NCBI GenBank assembly: GCA_040954595.2
Contig: CM082581.2
Coordinates: 7,812,001-7,876,000 of the forward strand
Direction of reading: 5' to 3'
DNA: 64,000 nucleotides
Source: Balanoglossus misakiensis
Taxonomy: Eukaryota; Hemichordata
Each line of letters opens with the position of its first letter. Position 1 is the first letter of the stretch. Positions 12,784 to 23,806 of this stretch are shown piece by piece. A program made the position numbers and the translations under genes. Below the pieces are notes generated by a model. It was not told the origin of the DNA and made no database searches. It saw nothing but the letters and a program-made list of their open reading frames with translations.

Positions 12784-13095
12784 TACATTACCAATAGCAG
12801 ACAGATTGGCAAGTGTTGACAAACGGCCTCATTTGCATGACAAACGATGCCGCGGCTGTTCTGAAATTGTAAATGTCGCCACCAAGTGTTGGACAGTTTC
12901 GTGACGTCACCCAACCTTTTGAACTAAAATGGCTGCTGCTGACTCGAAACAGTTTTCTCTACAAATATTTCCTGTTATGTGTGCACGAGTTTTGTTTTTG
13001 TTTTTCAAATTTTTGTTATATGCAACTTGTTTGATGTTTTTCCTGGTGAAGAAAATAACTCACACGAGAGAACATAGCAAATTTCCCCTATTTTC
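12784..13095 (+). repeat. Copy 1 of a tandem duplication (element end plus flank)
   Basis: This segment holds the right terminus of the foldback element and about 200 bp of flank. It recurs about 598 bp downstream: TGTAAATGTCGCCACCAAG then TTCGTGACGTCAC is present in both, followed by diverged but alignable AT-rich sequence with CACACG(A/T)GAGA. Confidence 0.75.
12901..12910. promoter_or_regulatory. CRE-like palindrome GTGACGTCAC (copy 1)
   Basis: Perfect TGACGTCA core, the known CREB/ATF consensus, about 1.3 kb upstream of the FADS6 start. Its presence in both copies of a duplication is seen; regulatory use is inference. Confidence 0.35.
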
Positions 13096-13226
13096 TTATT
13101 TAATATGGTTCAAGTTGACCAGAAATTCAGCATCTCACAAACAGTTCGGATAGCATACTCGACATGCAATCGAGGTCACTCACGCGTCCCTGTCTGGCTA
13201 TTAATTAATTTCGATTCGACAATTCT

Positions 13227-13287
13227 GATTGGTCAATTACTATCCGCACAACCGAAGCATGTAGACAACAGCACTTGTGATTGGTCA
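13227..13287 (-). promoter_or_regulatory. Two inverted CCAAT boxes
   Basis: GATTGGTCA occurs at 13227-13235 and 13279-13287, 52 bp apart. Each reads CCAAT on the minus strand. They lie between the two duplicated segments, about 1 kb upstream of FADS6. Confidence 0.3.
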
Positions 13288-13394
13288 AATAGGCTATAGG
13301 CTCTTGGCACAGGTGTGGAACGCAGACGCCCCAATTTACGTTGACACGGGCGTTGACCTAATTCAACACGCCTGTTCACAAAATTTAAATATAT

Positions 13395-13705
13395 ATTGAA
13401 AACGCGCGGACATTGCCAGACAGATGCCACCTGGTAGGCAAAGAGATTGAAGGCTGTTCGGGAATTGTAAATGTCGCCACCAAGCATTGAAAATGTTCGT
13501 GACGTCACTCAACTTTCTGAACAACTTGAAAGGCTGCAGTCATTTGAAGAAGTTTCCTCAATAAACTTACTGTTACTGTTAGTGGACGATTTTTGTTAAT
13601 TTTTTAAAACTTTTTATATTTAATTTGTTTAATGTGTTTTGCTGGCGAATAAATTTACTCAAGACTGCCACACGTGAGAGAAAATACTGCGCAATATCTG
13701 TGTTG
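13395..13705 (+). repeat. Copy 2 of the tandem duplication (element end plus flank)
   Basis: It contains a third copy of the element terminus (TTGTAAATGTCGCCACCAAG ending at 13484) and the CRE-like palindrome, at a constant 598-bp offset from copy 1. The copies have diverged by substitutions and small indels, so the duplication is not recent. Confidence 0.75.
13499..13508. promoter_or_regulatory. CRE-like palindrome GTGACGTCAC (copy 2)
   Basis: Identical ten-base palindrome retained in the second copy although neighbouring bases have diverged. It is about 720 bp upstream of the FADS6 start. Confidence 0.35.
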
Positions 13706-14224
13706 CATATTACGTCATTATAAATAACGAATCTATTCCTTATTTCCTGATGTGGTGCAGTTTTTTTTCACAACTGAGTTAGGAAGGAGTCATCTTGGGA
13801 TATTTTACCAGAGATGTGGGTGACTCGAATGAGGGAATATATGTGTCAGTCAATGTGAAAAACATGGCCAAATAACGGGAAAAAAACAAGTAAACAAACG
13901 TTAAACAAACATACAAACAAAAACAAGGGTCCCGTAAAGCTTCTAACGGTGAGGGCGCGAGGTGTGTCCATTTCACTGGTTTGGGTCAGGGTCAACACAC
14001 TTCTTGACGCAGCTGAGTGGAGACACGTAAAAATACTGAAGGTTGGTCCGAAGACAGTAGCAAATATTTCTTCGCGTATATAGTTGAAAAACTCCGAGGA
14101 ACTGCTGTAATTAACGCCCGTTTGGCGGAGGGACTGTGTTCCGATCACCATTTTTGTATCTTTGTTTATTGTTGCGTTGCATCGTGTATTTTACAGTCGC
14201 CATTCGAGTCAATCATAGTTCACC
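13706..14224 (+). promoter_or_regulatory. Likely FADS6 promoter and 5' UTR
   Basis: About 520 bp before the FADS6 start. A pyrimidine-rich acceptor-like sequence TTTTACAG ends at 14196, 28 bp before the ATG, so a 5' UTR intron is possible. No TATA box is obvious. Confidence 0.3.
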
Positions 14225-15274
14225 ATGGTTCGTGAGGACGTCAAAGCTAGCAGTGCGGTAGAGAGCAGGCAACGCCGGGTTGAACTCCCGGGTGGCGTTT
14301 CCTCGATCGAGTTGAACGCCAAAGTGAAGGAGATCGTTGAGAGGAGCACCTGGTGGGAGAAGTATGGAGTTGATTGGTGCATCATAGGTTTCTTTTACTT
14401 GCTGCTGATACCAGCCTTCTTGCTGATGCGAAGTCAACGCTGGGCTCCCTTCACCCTTGGAGCTGTCTTCATGGGCGTGACACACGGCACAATGGGAACG
14501 AAAATCGGGCACCTGACTATTCACAATTCCCTGTGCGCCTCCAAAAGATGGGGTAAGCTCTGGCAGTATTTCTTCATAGAGATATGCGGCGCTTTTTCAG
14601 TCCACATGGCGAACGATATACACATCAAAGTGCACCACCCCTACACCAATATCATAGGCCTGGGCGACTCCAGCTCCTTCAGGGCCCCGGCCCTACCGCG
14701 CTTCATCTACATGTTCGTGGCGCCGCTGTTGATCCCCACCTTCACCCCGCTGTTTGTCATGTACTCTCTGATGGGCCACTGGTTGGAGATGATCAGGTGC
14801 GGTGTTTTCATCACGGCCGGCCTCGCCGCCAACGTGCTCCTGCTGATGAAGGTGTCGGGGCTGACGCTGCAGACCGCCATCCTCACCATGATGGCCGCCC
14901 GCGCCGTGCTCTCCATCCCGTACATCCACGTCAACATCTTCCAGCACATCGGCCTGCCCATGTACTCCAAGGAGGCCAAGCCGAAACGCCTCTACCTGAT
15001 GTCCACGGGCGTGCTCAATCTCCCGCGGAACCCCATCCTGGATTTCTGCTTCGGCCATTCCATCATCAGCTGCCACGTGGAGCACCACCTCTTCCCGGAT
15101 CTCTCCGACAACATGTGTCTGAAGATAAAGCCGCTCGTTCGAAAGTTCCTGACCGGCAATTCCTTGCCTTACAACGAGGCGACGTACATGAACAGGCTGC
15201 AGTTCTTCATCCAGCGGTACGAGGAGTTGATGGTGAAACTGCCACCCATCACAGAGTTTATTGGAATTCAGTGA
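14225..15274 (+). CDS. FADS6: Fatty acid desaturase 6, single coding exon
   Basis: An intact 349-residue ORF with a good start context (CACCATGG). It belongs to the membrane fatty acid desaturase family, whose di-iron centre inserts double bones into acyl chains at the ER; the substrate of FADS6 is not established. Three histidine clusters are visible: H87...H96 (HGTMGTKIGH), H133-H138 (HIKVHH) and H284-H288 (HVEHH), plus HVNIFQH at 235-241. Hydrophobic segments lie around residues 51-68, 75-95, 160-182 and 192-212. HVNIFQHIGLPM, FGHSIISCHVEHHLFP and LSDNMCLK are characteristic of vertebrate FADS6. There is no cytochrome b5 domain, as expected for FADS6. The CDS is rich in G and C at third positions, against AT-rich flanks. 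Vertebrate FADS6 genes have introns, so this copy has lost introns or is a retrocopy; the frame is intact. Confidence 0.93.
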   Translation: MVREDVKASSAVESRQRRVELPGGVSSIELNAKVKEIVERSTWWEKYGVDWCIIGFFYLLLIPAFLLMRSQRWAPFTLGAVFMGVTHGTMGTKIGHLTIHNSLCASKRWGKLWQYFFIEICGAFSVHMANDIHIKVHHPYTNIIGLGDSSSFRAPALPRFIYMFVAPLLIPTFTPLFVMYSLMGHWLEMIRCGVFITAGLAANVLLLMKVSGLTLQTAILTMMAARAVLSIPYIHVNIFQHIGLPMYSKEAKPKRLYLMSTGVLNLPRNPILDFCFGHSIISCHVEHHLFPDLSDNMCLKIKPLVRKFLTGNSLPYNEATYMNRLQFFIQRYEELMVKLPPITEFIGIQ

Positions 15275-15340
15275 AAACACACCCTGGTATGACACAAACG
15301 TACTGTCTGATCGACGCTCCTACACTACCAATTTCACGCA

Positions 15341-15346
15341 AATAAA
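15341..15346 (+). promoter_or_regulatory. Candidate FADS6 poly(A) signal
   Basis: AATAAA 67 bp after the stop codon. More distal signals may also be used. Confidence 0.4.
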
Positions 15347-17294
15347 TGCAAACATCTGCAGCAACATTCACAATCTTTAACTAGAAAACTGGTATTACCA
15401 AGCTTCACATTTAAAAGCCACCCAGGAGTTCAGAGGAAGAATTTGCAAGTTTCATTTGCGTGTGATCTTCCTCGTAGAAGATTAGAGATTCTATGTGCAC
15501 CATTTGCTTGTTTTTGTGTATTCCAATCTGTCTCAGTGAGTGGTATTCCATTTGTAATGCTTAGGGACCTATTCTTCAACCTATCACCATACAAGATTCC
15601 AAAGACAAAAGGGGTAGAGCCAGTTAGTATAAGAAGTTCCATTGATTGCCCTCCAAAATCAACTGATTTTATGGCTATATAAATGAGACAAAAAACTTTG
15701 GTAGTACTTGTAATTCTGTGAAAAGTTATCAGAAGAGCAGCAATTCATCCATGTCAAAAAATTGCCAAAGCAATGCATCTACAATGTAATTTAAAAAAGA
15801 AAAATTATGAGAATGCATGTTTTTAAGTCTTTCCTGGAATTGAGTTGTTTTTATCCTGCGTGTAATGTTTGAACAAAAACAATGGAGAACATAGTTCAGG
15901 GTACAAGTTCCAGTTAGCACCATATCAGTTTCATCCCACAAATTGTACTTTCAAAGGACAATTATTGTTGGTAGTTCAAATGCTAGTAATTCATTAACCA
16001 GAGTATTGCCAGCCACGCTGAAGATTTGATATATCGTTTTAAGAACTTTTCTCATAAATGGGTTTAAGATTTCCACAACTGTACAATGGACAGTTATAAG
16101 AAATTGATCTTTGCACTCGGTCATATTTTACAAATGAACAAAGCAAATTGAGTTGGTGTGAACGGAATAGACCAAGCTACGGATTTGTAGATCAATGTAC
16201 TGTATCTACGCTGTATCCAAGCATTTTCAATTCAATCTGTACTGTTTATGCAGCTTTGTCCATTTTGATTGAATGACTACCTTTGATTGTTTTTGAGTGA
16301 TTTGTCATTTTAACATAAATGATGTACTATGACTTGTTATTTACATTTATGACTGCAATAACTAGCTTAAGATTGTATTATAATGTATTATACACACTGC
16401 ATGTATTTGAATATAGTCTAAATTTTAATTGATTCAAAATTTAATTATTGTTGAATATTTTACCCCCAAGAAATAAGTTGTTCTTGTTTAATGGAAATTC
16501 TCAATTGTTAAATTATAAATTTTATTGTCATTTACACATTTATGTTCCAGGTTAGGTGTCATATTTAATAGATATACAATATATTGTCAACTTATTTTGA
16601 TCAGTGATTCTATTGTGACATTCATTTACAGAGATTTTGAATTATTTGGCATTTGATTTCTTAGCTAGCCAAGCTATACTTGTTTTGGGCAGGGGGCCGT
16701 CAGTCAGGGAGACTGTACCCATGCTGACCTACCTATTTTTGAACTGCACTTTACATGGATTGTGATTAGAATTAAACAACAGAATATATCCTACTTGGAC
16801 GTTATGTTCAATTGTTGTGGCCCACCTACATGTAAATTTAATGTTGAAAGATGGGAACTTTGGTGGTGGCGGTACTTAAACTGTCTGATCAGTGCAGTGG
16901 TGTATCAGAAGTCAACGTTGTCGACAGACAGTGGATGAAAGACACACACAATCAATGGTGAGCCTATCTGATCAGCTCATACTGTCACTGGCAGGGGATT
17001 TGAAAAGCAAGGTAATCTAATTTGACAGGATCACGTGACTGTTATCTGTGGATGACCAATCTATTCAAGGTCATTGGACCCAACCAACCTTAGCTTGGTT
17101 CTGGTCAGTCAACTTGAGATAGCATAGACAAATAACATGTTACGCTCTGCCAAAGTCAACATGTTCATTGGGGATTAATTGGACAAAAGAGGTCACATGA
17201 TGAACTAGAGAGTTCCACACTTGCGTTCAGTCACACTATTGAGCAGTATCAGACAAAAATGCTGAGCCATTTGATGGTAAAAGTTAGAGAATAT
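15347..17294. other. Intergenic region between convergent FADS6 and SLU7
   Basis: AT-rich DNA with only short ORFs. I recognise no gene, RNA or repeat family. Part may be an extended FADS6 3' UTR. Confidence 0.4.
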
Positions 17295-17300
17295 TTTATT
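17295..17300 (-). promoter_or_regulatory. Candidate SLU7 poly(A) signal
   Basis: TTTATT on the plus strand (AATAAA on the minus strand), about 290 bp after the SLU7 stop codon. Confidence 0.45.
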
Positions 17301-17586
17301 AGTCTTTAAGAGAATGACGGAAGTTGAACCAGGTACACTGCCAGACCCGTCCAACGACACAGTCTGATGACAACCATTTGGCAATAGTTGCACATCTAAA
17401 ATACAGTAGTCTAGAAGAATACGAGACTGATGAACATGCCAAGCCTCATAAATGACAGAACATATGTCAATTAATTTGATGACACATGATCACATGTAAT
17501 ACATGTATTGAGATTTCACCGGGTAAACCCAATGTTAAGATTGACCAGTCACTTGCAATTCGCAAGTCCCCCGTGAAATGTCCGGC

Positions 17587-20500
17587 CTATTTCCCCAGAA
17601 ACCTCGCCATGGGATCTTCCTCCCTCCTGCGCTTCATCCGGTACGCCTCCATTTCCTCTTCCGTGGGTTCCTTGTAGTCGTTGAACGTCTGCATGCTGTT
17701 GTACGGTCGCTTCCTCTCGTCCATGGACAGGATCATCTCTGCTTCTCTCTTCTGTTCCTCTTCCTTCTCCAACGCCTGTGATTTTGCAAGGATTTGAAAT
17801 GTGACGGGTCAGCACAAGAATTCAAAATTTGCAGATTTACGGCAACCACACAATCCAAACGAGTACGTCAGTTTGTTTTCATCCAGTGCACAAATATGCA
17901 CGGCAACATTCACATGTACAGATAATGTCGATAACAAGGGTGTGCATACGTACCTTCTGTAACCTTTCTCTTCGTTTTCTTATTTCTTCTTCATCGTCAC
18001 TGTCACTGTCAGATTTCCTGTGTTTCTTCTTCTTCTTGTCTTTCTTTTTCTTTGCAAGATTCTCTTGATGTTGCTGTCAAAAGAAAGCAGAGTGGAAAAT
18101 AGCAAAGTTGGCATCCATTTAACTCTTTCAACCCCCCTTCCCCGTTCCCTCTTTAGAAGTCCAACTTTACCACAGAAAACAATGGATTTGGACCAAACCA
18201 TGGTGGCGAAAGGGTTGAACTCACCTCTAGCAACGACTTAACAGGCACTTCTTCTTCCTCCTTATGTGCATCATTCTGAAACAACTCCACTATGTTGCTG
18301 GAAGAAGCTTGTTTGCCGGCCTCTCCCGTACAGTAAGACTGCTTGACAAAGGAATGACAGCACTGGTATCCCCATAAACCATTCCTCCAAAATGATCCCC
18401 ATACACTCTGTATACAAGACAAATCACAAGTTTAGTCTACATTTCGGAAACTGTTTTAACAGAAAATGAGTTACAGGACCCTTAACAAGAATCAAAGTAC
18501 CCTAGCGACTAACCTGGTGATTGTTAATAAATACGTCTTCTTCGTACTTGGATTTCATCTTGGCTTTCTCCTGCCCCTTGATGACTGTCCCATGCCTTGA
18601 ATATTCAACATAGTCTTCCTAAAAATCAAAATACAAGAAATTTTCAATTAAAAAAAGATCAAAATGTTGTCGATAACCGTTCTTGGTGAAGCTTGTGTTG
18701 CTTCATGCCAACATTACGGTTCAACAAACATATGAGAAATGTCATCCTATGTCAACACAGATCACACAGTTTTAAACTCAGCTTCAAAGTTAATGGTATT
18801 TCATCTGAAGACTATACTCACTGTTTGTGCCAGAAGCAGCTCCTTGGGCGGTGCATCCAAGTGTGTTTCCCCACCATACTGTACAGGAGGAGAAAAGAAG
18901 ACAGGTCAATCAATGTCGAGATAAATATACACAAGACTACAAGTTTCTATCAGTTCCTATATTTACAATTGTAAGGTGTTGCCTTGATCCATGACATAGT
19001 GCTGTTACAGCAGGTAATGAACACCAACTCTTTGGTGAATCACATCTATAACATGAAAGACCAGACGGATGTGGATATCATTCTCAGATAATCAGGGGAT
19101 TTCATAGAGGTTAATGGTTTAGTTTCATACCTTTTCTAAAATACTGTGTTTTTGATCTTCCGTGAAATCTTCCTTTCTGACTTTGAATTCTTTGTGTAGT
19201 AATTCCAACTTTGTTGGTTCAGCTTGCAGGTGAACGTCTGTGCCTTTCTCATAGGCTTCCCATGCAAACACTATCACCAAACAAAATGACACAGAATATA
19301 ATAAATACATGCAAAATACAGCTGAAACCGAAAATTTTCTGCAACATGAACTAAACTCTGACTTACACTGAGCTTGCGCCATTTTCGTGGTATCGCCTTT
19401 GCTCCTGACAAAATTGTCACCAGAATACGCAAGTCTGCGGATAGATCACAAACATGAGTAAGTAACTGGCAAAAAAATCTAACAGTATTTTAATAGACTG
19501 TGGAAGCAGACAGTCTAACAGGTTCATAAGCATGTCTATGGCAAAAGTTGTTCACAACAGACGAGAGGCGAGAGACACTTACTCCTCGGCTGTCTTGCCA
19601 GTGTTGCTGTATGGATTTTCGCGCATGGAACGTGTCTTGGGGTCGTAGTACGCTGAATTGGGGTTCAAGTTACGCAGGTACTGCAAAACAAATCACAAAT
19701 AAAGCTACATAAAATTTGCACACACAATGCATTAAGTAACAGTAGGAATGGACCAACTAGTTTCAGTGCAGGCATAGATGCAGTATGGTGCACATCCCCG
19801 GTAACGTAAGAAACTGGTGCCAAGTTGCAAACAGTTTTCCACGCACAGAAATCAGGATTTGAAAATGGTTACAAACCTTGGCAGTGTCTTCTCGGATTCT
19901 CAAATTACGAACAGTGATACGTCTGCAAGAAATGAAAGTTGCAAAACTGTGTACTCAAGAAATTACATGCAAAGGTACTATATTAATTAGATACTCTGCC
20001 AAAGAACTTATAATGGCCACATATGCATTTCATTGTCTATACTGTATTTTGTCTGATACTAGTCTAACTAAAATGAAACATAATCCCTTGTACAACAATG
20101 TCTCAGTTTATGACACTTGGGGAAAACTGACCTTTTCGTGTCAAAATTTGTACCGGGCATAGGAGCGGATTCTGCATACTTCTCATCGTCATCATCGCTG
20201 TCCACTTCCTGTAGAAACAACAAACATGAATCCAACATCGAACTTATTCTCTTTTTTTACCATCACCTTTCCATCAATGAAACTGTTAACTTTCCATCAA
20301 GTCAATGAGTTCTAAGTTTTATTGCACTTTTTTAGTTTTCGTGCACCGAGCAACAGCAATTGAACCGAGCTAGGTAATTCCGCCACACATTCAGCAGAGG
20401 GGTGACCGATGGCAGGCTTACTCACCCTACGGATTTGTTCTGAAATCTGCCCGGCCAGCAAATCGTCTTGCAGCTGCTGTGCCTTCAGCTGCTTCTTGGC

Positions 20501-21647
20501 CTCCTCCATCTTGGCGTATTCCTCGATGACAGCCTGGTGCTCTTTGGGGTCGTAGCCATTCCACCTGTCTCTCTTACCGTCGTAATCGAAACTCAACTGT
20601 GTCTGTAGGTGTTCGTCCGGCGCTATTTCGTCTCCCGTGAACTTGGCACCGACTCTTCTCGGTCTCTGTTTGAAAACAAAATCACATTTGACATCTTTAG
20701 CTCCCTTTCACCATCATGGTTCCATGTACTGGAGCAATGGGGTGAATTGAAAGGGACAGGTGTCTGTCTACTCACCTCTAGACAGGTTTTCTTTGTATGG
20801 GTGAGTGCTCCACAGTTTTCACATGCCCCCTTCCTGTATTTAGTTGCTACAGGGCCCTGAAGAAGGAAACAAGAACAAGGTGTCGGTAATTAGTTCAAAC
20901 TATAAGAATGGACCAACATCCTGTAAAACGGACAAATAATTTTCTTCTTTGCAAAAGAAAGAGTACAAGAACTTTTCTTCCTACTCACTCCTTTGACTCC
21001 TCTCTTGTACCACTTGTTCAGATCGTCGAAGACTTGTTGTTTTTCGTCTTGTGGTCGTTGATGCTTGAGCGTTGGTGTTGTGAATCCCAAGTACCAGGGA
21101 GCTGCAGCAATGTACTGTGGGATATGGGGGTTGATGTCCCTGGAAAATTGTGACACACAGGAATGTTAGGCATAGTGGACTGGTGATTGTAACACTTATG
21201 AGATTCGGGGATGGCTTCACCTTCATTCATAGGAAAATAACCACATTTTCTTTAAAGTTGGTGGCTGGACATATAACAGAAGCAGCCATGACAGGGGCTA
21301 CAGAATGGTGTTGAAATTGATCATGTTGAATGATGGCGTCATTTTCTACGACACATGCTGACGAAGCAGTAGTAAGTGAACTGTTGGATCAAGGATTGCT
21401 GTTACCACGTAGGTGGGTGATTCGATTTAACAGCTACCGGTACTTACTTTCCTTCCTCGTCGACTAACGCTGGGATTTTACCCAACTTTCTGGCTTCCTC
21501 GAGTTCTTTTGCTTTCCTCCAATCTTCTCTGGTTCTCTGTTTTGGTTCGTCTCCACCGACTCCCTCGCCTTCGTCAGTCGTCTCCTGTTTGGCTGCCCTC
21601 ACAACCGCCGATGGCACTCGATCGGCTGAACCCGCGATATACGCCAT
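17587..21647 (-). CDS. SLU7: Pre-mRNA-splicing factor SLU7, complete, 14 exons
   Basis: Exons in transcription order: 21647-21448, 21139-20989, 20856-20776, 20665-20426, 20208-20132, 19922-19877, 19680-19583, 19434-19367, 19270-19131, 18878-18822, 18618-18514, 18407-18225, 18073-17954, 17775-17587. All phases match, giving 584 residues (human protein about 586). SLU7 acts in the second step of splicing and helps select the 3' splice site. Motifs seen: [28 protein letters not shown] with PWYLG, a CCHC zinc knuckle (C129, C132, H137, C142), [44 protein letters not shown], a lysine-rich basic stretch encoded near 18020-18050, and a C terminus DPMARFLGK. The start is the ATG at 21647 (ACTATGG); the upstream in-frame TTG at 21656 is not needed. 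Exon 6 has a weaker GTTTGT donor. Confidence 0.96.
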
Positions 21648-23739
21648 AGTGTTCAACTGGTTGGAAGCGAGATCACAATAGAGAACGACTAATAATCCTG
21701 TTTCTCACTGAGAAAACACTGCGAAACGAATGCGTTTATGAAAACAAAATGGACGTAAATGGTAGCGCCCTCAACTGCATGCTGAGTGAACTCTCGGTGA
21801 TGGCGCTTTATCGCAAGTTGAACGTGCTAAAACGCACGATTTAATTTTGGCAGACAGCTCAAATCACAGATCACCCCCGACGGATGTACTATCAGATAAT
21901 ACTATCTATATCAAATGGACTTCAGCATCTAAAAGGGAAAAACAAAGCACCGTAAAATACAAAATTCCATTTTTCGAAAATTACATTTTTCATCAAAAAC
22001 AACCTGGGAACTCGACGAGCCAACAAACAACTTCAGAATCAAAGGGAACTTGAGATTTCTATCTCACTATATAGGCTTATATACTTTAACATTTCTTATC
22101 ACAGGAATAGAGGAATATAGCATTGTTTATGTTCTTGCAATACGTAGTTGTTACAAGTACATACATGTGCGAGAAGACTATAGGCATAAGTCTCCTGCCC
22201 TTTTCATCTGTACTATCATCCGACTGACATGCGCATTACGAAACCCGATATATCCAGCAGTTAATAGGTTTTCGACATCGCCGTGATATCAGCATTGATA
22301 TATACTGAAATTTCAAACTATCACGGGTTCTAATTGACTCCGATAATAGTCCAATCAATCGGATATCATATAGACCTAGCTAATCTTCTTCGTCCTGACC
22401 AAGGTCACAAGAAAACAGGTCAGACATGACGACGATAGTCGTGCGAAGGCAAACATTTACATCATATGAAGTTCAATAAGTAATTCCCAACTCCGGGGAA
22501 CTTTCCGCGCAAGGAATTAGCACGTTTCACTGAAAGAATCCAGAACAGTTACTCTGTATTTATATTGGAACTTGAACAAGTTGTTCAAATTACATTGCAA
22601 AATGTCTCTCAGTATAGTCAGATCCCGATGGGAGCATTAATATCAGTAGCAAGTTTCATCAAATCAGGTGCAAGAATTTCAGAAACATGCCACTTGTGAC
22701 TGAAATTAACTCTTGATAGTACACCGAGACGTCGCCACAAAATTGGCTCAAGTGGTTCACAACGAGAGCTAAAATTAACAATGAAGTCATATACAATATA
22801 ATATACATGTATTATAATACAATATACATGCACATGTAATATACATGTAACATAATAGCCGCGCACTAAGTCATACTTTGAGACTAGAATTTCTATCAAA
22901 TCAAAGTGCTGAAATTATCCACTGCGTATATATGCCACGCGCTGACAGCGTGAGAGTCGAAAAGGACGCTCAACTCCTGGTTATTTAGAGAACAATGGCT
23001 TTTCCCCATTGTAGTCAGACTTTCATCCTATTGTCTATACACCGTTGTGTTTGCTGCACCTCGGAACGGGCCTAAAAGAGACTGACCGCGGGCAGCAAGG
23101 AGGGCATTGGACGGATCGATATTTTAAGCCCGGTTAACTTGACAGAATTAAAGTCCGCCAAACCGTTCGATCGACGGAAACTGAGGGAACCGGGAAAAGA
23201 TCTACATCCGGGGTATTATGGGGTATCAATTTTACAGGTGCGACGTGCCTCTCGGATTGGGAGACTAAAAGCTATCCGTGACATTTTTAATATCAATTTA
23301 GACGTTGCTGCGTGGTTTCTTGGCGATCAGCATCTGTTCAGGGAATGTCAATGGCAATTTCAATGTAACAGTCGATCGATATTTGAGGGTGTTGACGTCG
23401 CTAGCTGCTTTGGTAAAAAAAAATACCAGCGTGTCGTAAAGTTGACGTTTCATGTAACCAATGTGCATGCGCTTGTTTATGAGACGTAATAAACCCCCGA
23501 AATTTATTAATAAAACTCAGTTGACATAGGCTGGTTTGAAAGAAGTGCGAGATGATTGGATGTTTTGACAGGGCCGTGTTCGTCATACTTGAGAGAGAGG
23601 GGCTCTTTTCATCATCCAGGCGGATCCTGCACGTTGGAACGACAGGGCAAGTCTTAAGTCTTACGGAGAAGGTCTCCTCTGTGCCATCTTTGAGTGGTCG
23701 GTATGCGAACAGCAGACTCTAATCTGTCACGTGTTCAGA
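21648..23739. promoter_or_regulatory. Upstream region of SLU7 and of the candidate exon at 23740
   Basis: It holds the SLU7 promoter and 5' UTR next to 21647. It may also hold a promoter firing the other way for the exon at 23740. The ORF at 23139-23489 has no recognisable domain and I do not call it. Confidence 0.25.
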
Positions 23740-23806
23740 ATGTGTCGTCTGAGTGAAAAGGGATTCTTCATCACGGTGTTTGGCATTTTATGTTTGTTGA
23801 GGCTCG
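23740..23806 (+). CDS. Candidate alternative first coding exon (signal peptide), possibly of PKHD1L1
   Basis: ATG at 23740 opens 22 codons encoding a basic, then hydrophobic leader (MCRLSEKGFFITVFGILC, then LLRL) and stops in phase 1 at a strong donor (G then GTAAGT). PKHD1L1 exon 1 also encodes a leader and ends in phase 1, so this exon could splice in frame to exon 2 at 35250. No other acceptor exon was recognised between 23807 and 30801. It could instead belong to a separate gene or be chance. Confidence 0.35.

Larger units (their letters stand above)
9406..12887. mobile_element. Foldback-type inverted-repeat element, about 3.5 kb, non-autonomous
   Basis: The left end starts ACTTGGTGGCGACATTTACA, and the right end is its near-exact reverse complement. 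The two ends stay similar inward for several hundred bp: AATGTACGCGCTTTGGCCCT at about 9503-9522 has its counterpart near 12773-12790, and the segments around GGCGGCTGTTTATG also match. Inside each arm is a 107-bp tandem array, in opposite orientations. Shorter inverted similarity (GGAGTGATAT/ATATCACTCC) continues near 11000-11055. I find no transposase ORF; the ORFs at 12177-12682 look fortuitous. The shape fits a foldback or long-TIR DNA transposon derivative. Exact ends and target-site duplications are uncertain. Confidence 0.72.

Noticed and set aside
14584-15345. Overlapping plus and minus ORFs within FADS6
   Set aside because: Alternative frames of the FADS6 exon; no domain and Arg/Pro/His-rich composition.
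21648-21656. Upstream SLU7 start three codons before the chosen ATG
   Set aside because: The codon at 21656-21654 is TTG. The ATG at 21647 has a good context (ACTATGG).
23139-23489. 116-codon ORF between SLU7 and PKHD1L1
   Set aside because: No recognisable motif, no donor or partner exon, and codon use unlike the G+C-rich exons nearby.
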